Shown: positions 51,401-60,359, counted from the stretch's first letter. The stretch: DNA of 64,000 nucleotides from Synechococcus sp. MU1617 (GCF_020514235.1 NZ_VTLB01000001.1:248001-312000), one strand, 5' to 3'. Numbers and translations: made by a program. Notes: generated from the sequence alone by a model not told the origin.

Positions 51401-53080
51401 TCAGGGAGATAGCTGGATGTTCTGATCGAACGGCAAGACAGCATCCGGCTGAGATGGATTCAGATCCAGATCAATCCGATGTTCCGGTGCCTTCTCCACA
51501 GGAGCTTCAGCCTGTTCAGGCAGAACAGCCTGCTCAGGCGGAGCAGCCGACTCAGAGGCCTCTGTCAGCTCAACGGGCGATTCAGAACCTGCAAGCTTGG
51601 GCCGCCGAATCGGCGGAGACGGCGCTTGGCCGTGAATGTCCTTCATCCAGTTGCGCCGTGCCACTTCGTACACACAAAGGGCTGTGGCGACGGAGGCATT
51701 GAGGCTCGGAGTGATGCCCCGCAGCGGGATGCGAACCAACTGGTCGCAATGACGCCGGGTCATCAGTGACAAGCCTTGGTCCTCGGATCCAGTGACCAGC
51801 ACCATCGGCCCAGTGAGATCGACATCGGTGAGGGTCACATCTCCTTCAGCAGCAAGGCCCACCACCCTGTAGCCGGCGTCTTTGAGCTTTTCCAGGGACC
51901 GGTTGAGGTTCACCACGCGCGCCACCGGCAGATGTTCCAGCGCTCCTGCGGCCACCTTGGCGGCGGAACCTGTCAAGCCAGCGCTGCGGCGCTGGGGGAT
52001 CACCACACCGTGAGCTCCCATGGCCTCAGCGGAGCGAACAACCGCCCCGAGGTTGTGCGGGTCGGTGACACTGTCCAAGGCCACCAACAAGGGGGGTTCC
52101 CCCAAATCCGAGCAGCCCTCGATAAGGGTCTCGAGATCGAGGGTTTCCGCCGCCGCCGTCTGCAGGGCGATGCCCTGATGAACGGACCCACCTGTGATCT
52201 GTCCCAGCCGAGCCCAGGTCACCTCTTCCACGAGAACGCCTGAGGCCTTGGCATCGCGCAGGAGCTGGAGAAATTTGGAGGCACTGCGCATCTCGGGAGT
52301 GCACCAGATGCGATGGATGGGTCGTCCGGCCTCCAACGCGGCCTGGGTGGCATGACGTCCCCAAATCAAATCGTCCGCTGGGGGTGTGGCCGCTGCAGCC
52401 TCCGATACTGGATCCGGGCGCTGAGAAGAACGGCCCTCGTCGTACCGGGATCTGGAGCGCTGGGCCGGTTGGCGCCGTTCATCCCCGGAGCGACGGCGGT
52501 CGCCGTAGCGATCGTTGCGATCGCGAAAACGTCCAGGCCCTGAGCGGTCGTTTTGAGAGTCCGAACGGGAGGCGTTCTGATCTCGCTCGAAGGAACGGGA
52601 ACGATTGCCGAACCGCTCTTTCGGGCGATCACCAAAGCGTTCTCCGGCTCGATCACCGGCTCGATCACCGGCTCGATCACCGAAACGATCCCCAGACCGC
52701 TCAGTAAACCGATAACCGGGTCGATCACCAGAGCGCTCACCAAATCGATTGTTGGGTCGATCACCAGAGCGCTCAGCAAATCGATTGTTGGGTCGATCAC
52801 CACCTCGCGACTGCTCCCAGCCTCCATCCCGTGGCGCGCGTCGTTCGCGATAACCGACGCCGTCACGCCCAGGCTTGGCATAGGGGGCACGACCGCCATC
52901 AGAACGGCGGTTGCTGGGCATGGGGCGACCGTTATCCGAGCGCCCCATCGAGGAGCGGCCAGCGGATGCGCGTCCACTGGGCGGCCTGCCTCCTGGCGGT
53001 CGAGCACCCCCACTGCCTCCTGGCCCCGAACGGCCATCGCGGGATGGGCCGCTGGAGCGGCGTTCAAAGCGAGGGCTCAT
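51401..53080 (-). CDS. rlmB: 23S rRNA 2'-O-ribose methyltransferase, TrmH/RlmB family, with repeat-rich N-terminal extension
   Basis: SpoU-type methyltransferase, most likely for G2251 of 23S rRNA. The substrate-binding domain (LIWGRHATQAALEAGRPIHR) and the knotted SPOUT domain follow each other: LVALDSVTDPHNLGAVVRSA, MVLVTGSEDQGLS, RIPLRGITPSLNASVATALC. Unusually, about 250 residues precede them, rich in Arg, Gly, Asp and Ser with near-perfect repeats, and about 60 acidic/Pro-rich residues follow. Core enzymes are about 250 residues, so more than half of this 559-residue protein is extension. The N-terminal part could bind RNA, as RGG-type tails do. Start ATG at 53080 (MSPRFERRSSG). Confidence 0.9.
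   Translation of the reverse strand: MSPRFERRSSGPSRDGRSGPGGSGGARPPGGRPPSGRASAGRSSMGRSDNGRPMPSNRRSDGGRAPYAKPGRDGVGYRERRAPRDGGWEQSRGGDRPNNRFAERSGDRPNNRFGERSGDRPGYRFTERSGDRFGDRAGDRAGDRAGERFGDRPKERFGNRSRSFERDQNASRSDSQNDRSGPGRFRDRNDRYGDRRRSGDERRQPAQRSRSRYDEGRSSQRPDPVSEAAAATPPADDLIWGRHATQAALEAGRPIHRIWCTPEMRSASKFLQLLRDAKASGVLVEEVTWARLGQITGGSVHQGIALQTAAAETLDLETLIEGCSDLGEPPLLVALDSVTDPHNLGAVVRSAEAMGAHGVVIPQRRSAGLTGSAAKVAAGALEHLPVARVVNLNRSLEKLKDAGYRVVGLAAEGDVTLTDVDLTGPMVLVTGSEDQGLSLMTRRHCDQLVRIPLRGITPSLNASVATALCVYEVARRNWMKDIHGQAPSPPIRRPKLAGSESPVELTEASESAAPPEQAVLPEQAEAPVEKAPEHRIDLDLNPSQPDAVLPFDQNIQLSP
52640..52789 (-). repeat. Tandem coding repeats in the rlmB extension
   Basis: A 36-base unit occurs twice in tandem (52718-52753 and 52754-52789) with one difference, encoding the 12-residue unit RPNNRF(A/G)ERSGD. 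A 12-base unit GGCTCGATCACC occurs three times at about 52640-52676, encoding Gly-Asp-Arg-Ala. Recent tandem duplication or slippage is the likely origin, and copy number may vary between strains. Confidence 0.85.
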
Positions 53081-53096
53081 GGTGTGCGAGGCAACG

Positions 53097-53507
53097 TTAT
53101 GGGTTGGATCCGGCTTGCTCCAAGTGGTCGAAGAGCTCCGCAAGCCGGGCTGGATTGTTCAGAAACAGCCAGCCAACCATTGTCTCAAACCCCGTGGCCC
53201 TTCCATAAACAGCGGCGTCCGCGCGCCTTGGACCCCGACCGGCACTGTTGCGGCCGCGACGCACCAGATCGAGTTCCTCTGAACTGAGAAGTTCACGGTC
53301 TTCCAGCCAGCTCAGCAAGCGGGACTGGGCGTCAGCACGGACATCGGCCACAACGGCCCGATGCAATTGATCAGAGCGTCCAGGCCTAGCGCCATGGCGC
53401 AGCCGTTGATGCAGCTCCCACACTGCATCTCCAATCCAAGCCAGTTGCAATGGTCCCAGCTGTTCGTTGATGTCACTGGGAGACTGGCTTTTGATCCAAT
53501 CGCTCAA
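53097..53507 (-). CDS. mrnC: Mini-ribonuclease III
   Basis: RNase III catalytic domain without a dsRNA-binding domain; MrnC trims 23S rRNA precursors. The fold signature is clear: LQLAWIGDAVWELHQRLR carries the catalytic Asp, then the helical core, and GRGPRRADAAVYGRATGFETMVGWLF with the second acidic site. The 136-residue length is normal. It overlaps the STAS gene upstream by four bases (ATGA) and lies 16 bases before rlmB, so three genes are coupled; pairing of rRNA processing and rRNA methylation is sensible. Confidence 0.93.
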   Translation of the reverse strand: MSDWIKSQSPSDINEQLGPLQLAWIGDAVWELHQRLRHGARPGRSDQLHRAVVADVRADAQSRLLSWLEDRELLSSEELDLVRRGRNSAGRGPRRADAAVYGRATGFETMVGWLFLNNPARLAELFDHLEQAGSNP

Positions 53508-53899
53508 GCGGCCAACTGGTTCAGGGCTGTGGGCAGATCCTCCACCAAATGAAGGAACTGCTCAAGACGCACCAACTTGATCGTCTGCTTCACCCTGGTG
53601 TTGCCCACCAAAAGAAACGACCGCTTTGCATCCGTGCATTGCTTGGCCAGCTGCACCAGCGCCCCAAGGCCGGATGAATCGAGGAAATCGATCTTGCTGA
53701 GATCGAGGACAGAAGGAAGCTTGTTGGCCTTCAAAACATCGCCCACGTACTCCATGAACTGCTTCTCGGAGTACGCATCCAGCTGACCGGTGAAATGAAA
53801 CACCAGACAGCCATCTTTCTGTTCAAATCCGCCCCGTAGAGAGACGGTCAGTCGCTGCAGTTCGCTGATGGGATCAAGCCCCCCAGGCATCATCGGCAC
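53504..53899 (-). CDS. STAS-domain anti-sigma factor antagonist
   Basis: A SpoIIAA/RsbV-type STAS domain of 131 residues: GCLVFHFTGQLDAYSEKQFM, then VLDLSKIDFLDSSGLGALVQLAK with the phosphorylatable Ser in DSSG, then SFLLVGNTRVKQTIKLV. It should be phosphorylated by a GHKL anti-sigma kinase and, when dephosphorylated, release the kinase's client. An RsbW-like kinase is encoded at 9266-9703. It is the first gene of the STAS-mrnC-rlmB group. Confidence 0.88.
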   Translation of the reverse strand: MPMMPGGLDPISELQRLTVSLRGGFEQKDGCLVFHFTGQLDAYSEKQFMEYVGDVLKANKLPSVLDLSKIDFLDSSGLGALVQLAKQCTDAKRSFLLVGNTRVKQTIKLVRLEQFLHLVEDLPTALNQLAA

Positions 53900-53935
53900 G
53901 AAGTGTAGTGATGCTGAGCGTTGGCTACCACCTCA

Positions 53936-55075
53936 TCAACGGCGATCGGCCATCAGCGTCACAAAGCGGGCGAAATGATGGTCGGCGTCATGGGGGCCCG
54001 GACTCGCCTCCGGGTGGTACTGCACCCCGAATACAGGCTTTTGACGATGGGCAATCGCTGCCACGGTGCGGTCGTTCAGATTGAAGTGGGTGACGTCAAT
54101 CACCTCTGAATCCAGGGAATCGGCGGAGAGGGCAAAGCCGTGGTTCTGACTGGTGATTTCAACCTGGCCTGTGGTGCCGCAGGGATGGTTCAAGCCGCGG
54201 TGGCCATAGGACAGCTTGAACGTCTCTCCGCCCAGGGCCAGACCGAGGATCTGATGGCCCAGACAAATGCCAAAAAGGGGTAGATCGGAATCCTCCAGCA
54301 ACATCTTGGCCAGGGCAATCCCATGGGTCACCGCTGCCGGGTCACCAGGGCCGTTGGACAGAAAGACACCATCCGGGCGATGGGAGCGAACCGTGGCCAG
54401 ATCCGTGTCTGCCGGAAGAACCGTGACATCACAGCCATGGGCGACCAGTCGATCGAGAATGGCGCGCTTGATGCCGAAATCGATGGCGACAACGCGGAAG
54501 GGCGCGTCGCTGCGGCGCTGCAAACGCTGATCGAAGCCAACTCTGCAGGCCTGATTCCACTGGTAGGGCTCACGGGTGGTGACGCGGTCCGCGAGGTTCA
54601 GCCCTTGCATCGACGGGGCCTGTTTGAGGAGCTCTAGCAACTGCGCCGGGCGCTGGCCGTCACTGCTGATCACTCCATTCATGGCCCCCACCTCACGCAG
54701 ATGACGCACCAAGGCACGGGTATCCAAACCGCTGATGCCCACCAGCTGATGGGTCTTCATCCAGCTCTCAAGCGGCTGCTCACAGCGCCAGTTGCTGGGC
54801 AATGGGGCCAGCTGGCGGGCAATCACGCCACGGGCGTGGGGGCGATCAGCTTCTTGATCGTCAGCATTCACCCCTGTGTTGCCGAGTTCGGGATAGGTGA
54901 AGCTCACCAACTGTCCGGCGTAGGAGGGGTCTGTCAGCACCTCCTGGTAACCGGTCATGCCGGTGTTGAACACCACCTCACCGATGGTGGTGCCGCGATG
55001 GCCGAAGCCGACACCGGTGAGAACCGTGCCATCGGCAAGGACGAGATAAGCCTTGTCTGATGGGGAATCGGGCAT
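53936..55075 (-). CDS. carA: Carbamoyl-phosphate synthase small (glutaminase) subunit
   Basis: Supplies ammonia from glutamine to CarB for arginine and pyrimidine synthesis. The N-terminal CPSase small domain ([40 protein letters not shown]) precedes a class I glutamine amidotransferase with the nucleophile Cys in [13 protein letters not shown] and the His-Glu pair in [15 protein letters not shown]. The ATG at 55075 (MPDSPSDK) gives 379 residues; a slightly longer frame reaches 55096. It lies 28 bases after trpD on the same strand. Confidence 0.96.
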   Translation of the reverse strand: MPDSPSDKAYLVLADGTVLTGVGFGHRGTTIGEVVFNTGMTGYQEVLTDPSYAGQLVSFTYPELGNTGVNADDQEADRPHARGVIARQLAPLPSNWRCEQPLESWMKTHQLVGISGLDTRALVRHLREVGAMNGVISSDGQRPAQLLELLKQAPSMQGLNLADRVTTREPYQWNQACRVGFDQRLQRRSDAPFRVVAIDFGIKRAILDRLVAHGCDVTVLPADTDLATVRSHRPDGVFLSNGPGDPAAVTHGIALAKMLLEDSDLPLFGICLGHQILGLALGGETFKLSYGHRGLNHPCGTTGQVEITSQNHGFALSADSLDSEVIDVTHFNLNDRTVAAIAHRQKPVFGVQYHPEASPGPHDADHHFARFVTLMADRR

Positions 55076-55103
55076 CGAAGGGCCGCCGCAGGTCATCAGT
55101 CAC

Positions 55104-56150
55104 TCATTCTCCATCCCCGTCGGACAAGGCATCCCGCAGAGCAACAAGCTTGTCCCAGGCTTTGCCCTCATTGAGAACAGTCAGAGCCTGAGCAACAGCA
55201 TCCGACAGATCGCTTTGCAGCCCGGCAGCCCAGAGCACCAGTGCTGTGTTGAAAGCCACGACTTCCGTCTGGGCCAGCGATCCCTGCCCCTGCAGAACGT
55301 TCTGAAGGATCTGCTGGTTCACCGCGCAGTCGCCACCGCGCAGCAGCTCGAGACCGGCACGGGTCAGGCCCAGGTCTTCAGGGGAAACCTCCTTTGAAGT
55401 GATGCCCCCGGATTCGATGAAACGCAAGGCATTGGGACCCGCCAACGAAGCCTCATCGAGGCCTCCAGCGCCGTGAACGACGACAGCACGGCTCAAACCC
55501 AATTGCTGCAAAGCTCCCGCCATGGAGTCGAGGAGCTCTGGACGCGCCACGCCAAGAACCTGCGCCTGAGGCTGAAGCGGATTGACCAGGGGGCCCAGCA
55601 GGTTGAACACCGTGCGAACCCCCAAGGTGCGTCGCAGCGGCGCCAGATTCACAAGTGCTGGATGCCAGGCGGGAGCGAACAGGAAGGTGACACCGGTTCC
55701 CGGCAAAGCCTCCACCACCTTGTTCAAGGGTGCCTTGAGGTTGAGACCGAGCCCCTCGAGCACATCGGCTGAGCCCACTTTGCCGCTGGCGCTGCGATTG
55801 CCGTGCTTGGCCACATTGACTCCGCAAGCCGCGGCGGTGAAGGCGACCGCCGTGGAGATGTTGAAGGTGTCTGCACCGTCACCACCGGTGCCGCAGGTGT
55901 CGACCATGGCCAGATCGGGCCGGTCGCAGGGAAGGGGGCAGGCCTCGCGCAGGACAGCCGCCATGGCAGCCAGCTCATCGGCCACCATCCCTTTGGCCCT
56001 CAGTCCAGCCAGAAATGCCCCCGTCTGCACAGGCTCGAGCTCTTCAGCTAGCCAGGCACGCATCAGTTTGGTGGCCTGATCAGAGCTGAGGTTGTTGCCC
56101 TGCAGCAGATGGTCCAAGTAACCGGACCAGGAACGCGGGTCTGAGGACAT
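55104..56150 (-). CDS. trpD: Anthranilate phosphoribosyltransferase
   Basis: Second step of tryptophan synthesis, joining anthranilate and PRPP. The PRPP-binding loop [22 protein letters not shown] and the [20 protein letters not shown] segment are diagnostic. The length of 348 residues is normal. It is the first gene of a trpD-carA pair. An intrinsic terminator structure lies 19 bases upstream of its ATG on the same strand, which suggests attenuation control. Confidence 0.96.
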   Translation of the reverse strand: MSSDPRSWSGYLDHLLQGNNLSSDQATKLMRAWLAEELEPVQTGAFLAGLRAKGMVADELAAMAAVLREACPLPCDRPDLAMVDTCGTGGDGADTFNISTAVAFTAAACGVNVAKHGNRSASGKVGSADVLEGLGLNLKAPLNKVVEALPGTGVTFLFAPAWHPALVNLAPLRRTLGVRTVFNLLGPLVNPLQPQAQVLGVARPELLDSMAGALQQLGLSRAVVVHGAGGLDEASLAGPNALRFIESGGITSKEVSPEDLGLTRAGLELLRGGDCAVNQQILQNVLQGQGSLAQTEVVAFNTALVLWAAGLQSDLSDAVAQALTVLNEGKAWDKLVALRDALSDGDGE

Positions 56151-56168
56151 GGAAGGGAAGCTGGCAGT

Positions 56169-56197
56169 AAAAAACCCGGGGTGCGAGGCACGCCGGG
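56169..56197 (-). terminator. Intrinsic terminator in the trpD leader (candidate attenuator)
   Basis: On the minus strand a ten-base stem (CCCGGCGTGC / GCACCCCGGG with one internal mismatch, three-base loop; 56175-56197) is followed at once by six T residues (56174-56169). The trpD ATG is only 19 bases further on. No minus-strand gene lies upstream that would need a terminator here. A second stem GGGATAG / CTATCCC sits upstream around 56206-56224. No obvious Trp-rich leader peptide was found. Confidence 0.7.
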
Positions 56198-56301
56198 CCA
56201 GGTGATGGGGATAGCCCCACTATCCCTCAGATCAACGGCGAACGACCAGCCGTTGAAGCCGGATGCCTAGGTTGGCCTGCCAACGGGACCAACGAGCTCG
56301 C

Positions 56302-58065
56302 ATGGCCGCCCTTCGTCTCGACCTGATCGGCCGCTATCTGCGTCCCCACCGCCGCACGGTGCTGCTGGGCGCCATTGCCTTGGTGTTGGTGAACGTTTTG
56401 CGGGTCACGATCCCGTGGGAAGTGCGCAGCGTTGTGGACGAGCTGCAGGAGGGATTCAGTTACGCCGGAGTCCTGCGCCAGGCGGGATGGGTTGTGCTGC
56501 TCGCGAGCACCATGGGCGTGATCCGGCTGACCTCGCGCCAACTCATCTTTGGGGTGGGTCGGCAGGTGGAAGTGGATCTGCGTCAGCGCCTGTTCGAGCA
56601 GATGCTCCGCCAGGAACCCGATTGGATTCAGAGCAAGGGCAGCGGTGAAGTAATCAGTCGCGCCACCAGCGATGTGGAAAACATCAGGCGCCTGCTCGGA
56701 TTCGCGATTCTCAGCCTGACCAACACCCTGCTGGCCTATGCACTGACGCTGCCCGCGATGTTGGCCATCGATCCGTGGCTGACCCTGGCCGCCGTCGGGC
56801 TCTACCCCGTGATGCTCAGCACAGTGCGCCTGTTCGGTGGGCGCATGATGCGTCAAAAGCGCACGCAGCAGGAAGAACTCTCCGCCCTAAGCAACTTGAT
56901 TCAGGAGGATCTCTCGGGGATCGGGGCCATCAAGATCTACGGCCAAGAGGGTGCGGAACAGGAGGCCTTCGCCACACGCAACCGCCGCTATCGCGACAGC
57001 GCCATTCGGCTGGCGAGAACACAAAGCACCCTGTTCCCGCTGCTTCAGGGCATCTCCTCCCTCTCTGTTCTTTTGCTGTTGGCCATCGGCAGCGGGCAAC
57101 TCGAAGCCGGTCGTCTGAGCATTGGAGGACTGGTGGCCCTGATTCTTTATGTGGAGCAGCTCGTCTTTCCCACGGCATTGCTGGGATTCACGCTCAACAC
57201 CTTCCAGACAGGCCAGGTGAGCCTCGAGCGGGTGGAGGAATTACTCAAACGGGAACCAGAGATCAAAGACCCTGATCCCTCTGATGTGAAGCCCCATCCA
57301 ACGAGCGAACGCCAGGGGCGTTTTGAAGCCCGCGGCCTGACTGTCCAATACCAAGGTGCTGAGCAGAACACCCTGAATGGCCTGCAGTTCTGCATCGAGC
57401 CAGGAGAGTTGGTGGCTGTTGTGGGGGCCGTGGGCTGCGGCAAGACCACCCTGGCTCGAGCGTTCGGTCGCATGGTTCCACTGAACCCCGGACAACTGTT
57501 CCTGGATGGCGTGGATGTCACCCAGATGCCCCTGAAGGCCTTGCGCCGTGACGTGGCGATCGTTCCCCAGGAGGGCTTTCTGTTCACCAGCACCCTGGCG
57601 GACAACCTCCGCTATGGCGACCCTGAAGCCAGTGATCAGCGGGTTGAGTTGGCGGCAGAGCAAGCCCGCCTGGCTGATGACGTGAAGGGCTTTCCCGATG
57701 GCTTCGGAACCATCGTTGGGGAACGCGGAATCACGTTGAGTGGTGGTCAACGTCAACGCACAGCCCTCGGCCGGGCTCTGCTGATGTCGGCTCCGGTGTT
57801 GATCCTCGACGACGCCTTGGCCAGCGTCGATAACAACACGGCAGCGGCGATTTTGGATTCGATCCGAGCTCAGGATGATCGGACCATCGTGATGATCAGC
57901 CATCAACTTTCAGCTGCAGCAGCCTGTGATCGCATCCTGGTGATGGAGAACGGACGCATCGTTCAACAGGGACACCACAACGCTTTGATCCAACAGCCGG
58001 GTGTGTACAAACGTCTTTGGGAGCGTCAGCAGGCATCGCAACAACTGGATGCGTTGGCTTCCTGA
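56302..58065 (+). CDS. ABC transporter, fused permease and ATPase (MsbA/exporter type)
   Basis: Type I ABC exporter half-transporter: six helices in the first 310 residues (TVLLGAIALVLVNVLRVTIP and others) and an ATPase domain with Walker A GAVGCGKTTLA near 375, signature LSGGQRQRTALGRA near 480 and Walker B VLILDDALASVD near 500. It would act as a homodimer or with a partner to export lipids, peptides or drugs. Note that Walker A reads GAVGCGKT, within the allowed GxxGxGK(S/T). The ATG at 56302 is preferred over an earlier in-frame TTG at 56263. 587 residues. Confidence 0.9.
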   Translation: MAALRLDLIGRYLRPHRRTVLLGAIALVLVNVLRVTIPWEVRSVVDELQEGFSYAGVLRQAGWVVLLASTMGVIRLTSRQLIFGVGRQVEVDLRQRLFEQMLRQEPDWIQSKGSGEVISRATSDVENIRRLLGFAILSLTNTLLAYALTLPAMLAIDPWLTLAAVGLYPVMLSTVRLFGGRMMRQKRTQQEELSALSNLIQEDLSGIGAIKIYGQEGAEQEAFATRNRRYRDSAIRLARTQSTLFPLLQGISSLSVLLLLAIGSGQLEAGRLSIGGLVALILYVEQLVFPTALLGFTLNTFQTGQVSLERVEELLKREPEIKDPDPSDVKPHPTSERQGRFEARGLTVQYQGAEQNTLNGLQFCIEPGELVAVVGAVGCGKTTLARAFGRMVPLNPGQLFLDGVDVTQMPLKALRRDVAIVPQEGFLFTSTLADNLRYGDPEASDQRVELAAEQARLADDVKGFPDGFGTIVGERGITLSGGQRQRTALGRALLMSAPVLILDDALASVDNNTAAAILDSIRAQDDRTIVMISHQLSAAAACDRILVMENGRIVQQGHHNALIQQPGVYKRLWERQQASQQLDALAS

Positions 58066-58132
58066 AGAATCTCAGGGTGGTTTCTGACAACTCCAACGTC
58101 CGTGGCTTAGCTGTGAATACATCTCCTTGCCT

Positions 58133-58396
58133 ATGACCAGCGGATCCCCCTTTGCGGTGCGCTGCACGCTCACCTTTGGCGATATTTACGGACAGGTGCT
58201 GGCCTGGATGGCCGTCATTTTTGTCAGTCTGGCTGCGGGGCTTGCCCTAATGGGCTCCTCGCGTCCGATTTTTGCGCTCGTGGGAGTGGGGCTGATTTTG
58301 GTGCTCAGCCTGCCGTTTCTGCTCTTCGCCTTCGTCACAACACTGCTGAATCACATCCAGCTCAACCCGGTTGAGGGTGAAGCCAAAGCCTCCTAA
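58133..58396 (+). CDS. Small conserved two-helix membrane protein
   Basis: An 87-residue protein (MTSGSPFAVRCTLTFGDIYG) with two hydrophobic segments: VLAWMAVIFVSLAAGLALMG and PIFALVGVGLILVLSLPFLLFAFVTTLL, then a short polar tail. I recognise no named family; it looks like a conserved picocyanobacterial protein. The ATG at 58133 is chosen over a TTG six bases before. It follows the ABC transporter by 67 bases and could be co-transcribed. Confidence 0.72.
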   Translation: MTSGSPFAVRCTLTFGDIYGQVLAWMAVIFVSLAAGLALMGSSRPIFALVGVGLILVLSLPFLLFAFVTTLLNHIQLNPVEGEAKAS

Positions 58397-58909
58397 GCAA
58401 CCACGGCAACAGGAAGCGAAGGCATATCACCACGTCCGAAACGGCTGCCCCGAGACCTAGGGAGCGGGATTACTTGCTGATTGAAATTCGAATGAAGGAG
58501 GTTCCGCAGGACAAGACCACAGTTCCTTCATCGGCCATCACCAGAAGCTCATTACGCCGTGTACAGCGATTGACAACAGATATTTCTGACGCAGGTGCGA
58601 TGCCTGATTCACCAGAATCACTAGCCATCAATCAATCGCTTTCAATGGGTTGATCCAGCAAATACGTCTTGCTTTCTGATCATGTGCCAGCCATCAGCAA
58701 GATTCAGGTTGAAAGCTGCTGACAAAAGAATCAACACCTTTCCGCAGAACATTGTTCAAATAAGAACCACTTTTAGATACAACCTTGATTCGTTCCTTTT
58801 CATCCCTTACTTGGAGGAGCAATCGCTGAAAATTCACTGATTGCCCTCGAGGAGGCAGCATCACTCCGTTGAACCAACTTCCTAAGCTTTCCGGAACCAC
58901 TTAATCAAC
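58397..58909. other. 513-base interval without a confident gene
   Basis: No protein family, tRNA or clear terminator is seen. A plus-strand frame from an ATG at 58492 (MKEVPQDKTTVPSSAITRSS) stays open for 53 codons and a little further upstream from a TTG; it carries GAAGGAGG around its own start. A minus-strand frame at 58694-58900 gives 68 residues of mixed composition. The interval is AT-richer than its neighbours. Either frame may be a small gene or the decayed remains of one, or an unannotated small RNA may lie here. Confidence 0.4.
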
Positions 58910-59623
58910 ATGCTTCCTTCCTGGCTGTCTCCCCGCGGCGACGCCGAACCATCTGCACCGGCAACGCACGCTGTGTTGGGAACACCGCTGATGGCCCCGC
59001 TGATGGCCGACCAGGAAGAAGCAATCTTTGCCTGTGGATGCTTCTGGGGCGCTGAGAAAGGGTTTTGGCGACTACCAGGGGTGGTAAGCACTGCCGTGGG
59101 CTACGCGGGCGGCCAAATCGAGCAACCGACCTACAACCAGGTCTGCTCCGGCAGAACCGGGCACACGGAAGTGGTGCGCGTGGTGTGGAGCCGCCCCGCT
59201 CTGGACTTCAGCGACCTGCTGAAACTGTTCTGGGAGTGCCACGACCCCACCCAGGGCAACCGGCAGGGCAATGACACCGGCAGCCAATACCGATCAGCCA
59301 TCTACACGTTCAATCCGGAGCATCTGCAACTGGCCCTGGCCAGCCGGGACGCCTATCAAGCTGCCCTCTCAGCCAAGGGCTATGGCGCCATCACAACCGA
59401 AATCCTTGCGGATCAAACCTTCTATTTCGCCGAGGACTATCACCAGCAGTACCTCGCCAAACCGGGCAGCCGCCCCTACTGCTCTGCGATGCCAACACAG
59501 ACGCTGCTTGGGGAATTCGAAGGATCGAACTACAAGCTCCCCAAGCAGGTCTGGGATAAGTACGACTGGTCTATCAGCCACTGCGTGCTTCGATCCGACA
59601 ACAGCCCAATCTCTCTAAGCTGA
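58910..59623 (+). CDS. msrA: Peptide-methionine (S)-S-oxide reductase
   Basis: Repairs oxidised methionine using thioredoxin. The catalytic motif [15 protein letters not shown] has the nucleophilic Cys in GCFWG at about 42-46; further conserved parts are [19 protein letters not shown] and [13 protein letters not shown]. The 237 residues include about 35 extra N-terminal residues without signal-peptide character and a C-terminal extension ending in SHCVLRSDN, which may supply a resolving Cys. Expected to be cytoplasmic. Confidence 0.95.
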   Translation: MLPSWLSPRGDAEPSAPATHAVLGTPLMAPLMADQEEAIFACGCFWGAEKGFWRLPGVVSTAVGYAGGQIEQPTYNQVCSGRTGHTEVVRVVWSRPALDFSDLLKLFWECHDPTQGNRQGNDTGSQYRSAIYTFNPEHLQLALASRDAYQAALSAKGYGAITTEILADQTFYFAEDYHQQYLAKPGSRPYCSAMPTQTLLGEFEGSNYKLPKQVWDKYDWSISHCVLRSDNSPISLS

Positions 59624-59657
59624 TTCGGCCAGGATGGGGATGATCCCTACCCATGTC

Positions 59658-59822
59658 ATGCCTGAGCCGTTGTCTGATCGACAGGTGATCCTGGCCATCG
59701 CCCTCACCTTGATTTTGGTTCTGGGACTGATCCTCGGCAGTGTGTCCCGCAACCGAGAGCAACAGGCTCCGATGCTTTGGCGGGAAACACCCCAACCCAA
59801 AGCAACACCATTGGCAATCTGA
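59658..59822 (+). CDS. Small single-helix membrane protein
   Basis: A 54-residue frame from an ATG at 59658 (MPEPLSDRQVILAIALTLIL) with one strong membrane helix (VILAIALTLILVLGLILGSV) followed by a polar tail. The shape is convincing but the frame is short, no family is recognised, and the ribosome site is weak. An ATG at 59634 gives a longer N-terminus. It sits between msrA and another small membrane gene on the same strand. Confidence 0.5.
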   Translation: MPEPLSDRQVILAIALTLILVLGLILGSVSRNREQQAPMLWRETPQPKATPLAI

Positions 59823-59889
59823 CCACCAGCCCACAGGCACGCGTCCTCTTGGTGCGATCGTGGGTGGAGAAGGACTCCTCCGTTCTGCA

Positions 59890-60225
59890 GTGAGTGAACG
59901 GCCTGATCCATCCGAGCAGCGACAACTGCATCCTCTGCCGAGGGGGCTGGTGGAGCTCTATGGCTTGATCGCTGTTCTGGTGGTGCTCATCCCCGAATGG
60001 TTGGCGGATGGAACCCTGAATCTGGGCCAAGCCAAAGGCCCTGCTTCGCTCCCGATGCGCTCCAGAGCCTGGCGCACCCTTCCTGAACTGCGCTTAGCGG
60101 CGATGACCCTGGCCGAGCTTCGTCAGGCTGCTGCAGAACTGCGGATGTACCACTACGGATCCGCAACGCGAAACCAACTCACCATTCGGTTGCTCAGGCG
60201 ACTCAGACGCCGGGATGCACTGTGA
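59890..60225 (+). CDS. Hypothetical protein with one membrane segment
   Basis: A 111-residue protein from GTG 59890 (MSERPDPSEQRQLHPLPRGL). One hydrophobic segment (VELYGLIAVLVVLIPEWLAD) is followed by a basic helical C-terminus: PELRLAAMTLAELRQAAAEL, then RNQLTIRLLRRLRRR. The C-terminal part looks like a SAP-type helix-extension-helix, a small nucleic-acid-binding fold, but this is a guess. The frame is open upstream to 59740 without protein-like character, so the GTG at 59890 is chosen. It ends 14 bases before a tRNA gene. Confidence 0.68.
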   Translation: MSERPDPSEQRQLHPLPRGLVELYGLIAVLVVLIPEWLADGTLNLGQAKGPASLPMRSRAWRTLPELRLAAMTLAELRQAAAELRMYHYGSATRNQLTIRLLRRLRRRDAL

Positions 60226-60239
60226 TAACTTAAATCTGA

Positions 60240-60313
60240 CGGGGCGTGGCGCAGCTTGGTAGCGCACCACTTTGGGGTAGTGGGGGTCGTGGGTTCAAAT
60301 CCCGCCGCTCCGA
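60240..60313 (+). tRNA. tRNA-Pro (anticodon GGG)
   Basis: A full cloverleaf of 74 bases: acceptor stem CGGGGCG / CGCTCCG (one G-T pair), D-arm GGCGCAGCTTGGTAGCGCA, anticodon stem CCACT / AGTGG with loop TTGGGGT (anticodon GGG, G37), T-arm GTGGG TTCAAAT CCCGC and discriminator A. The 3' CCA is not encoded. The TTGGTAGCGCAC D-arm and C1-G72 pair are typical of tRNA-Pro. Confidence 0.95.
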
Positions 60314-60359
60314 TTCAACCGTCTTGTTTCCCCACCTGAAGATCAACACTTCAGGGTTT

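Noticed and set aside
56227-56856. A 209-codon minus-strand frame opposite the ABC transporter
   Set aside because: It is antisense to a well-conserved ABC transporter reading frame and its composition (His/Gln-rich) is that of a complement frame.
60240-60313. tRNA-Pro as a possible integration site
   Set aside because: No integrase, no direct repeat of the tRNA 3' end, and the flanking genes look like backbone.
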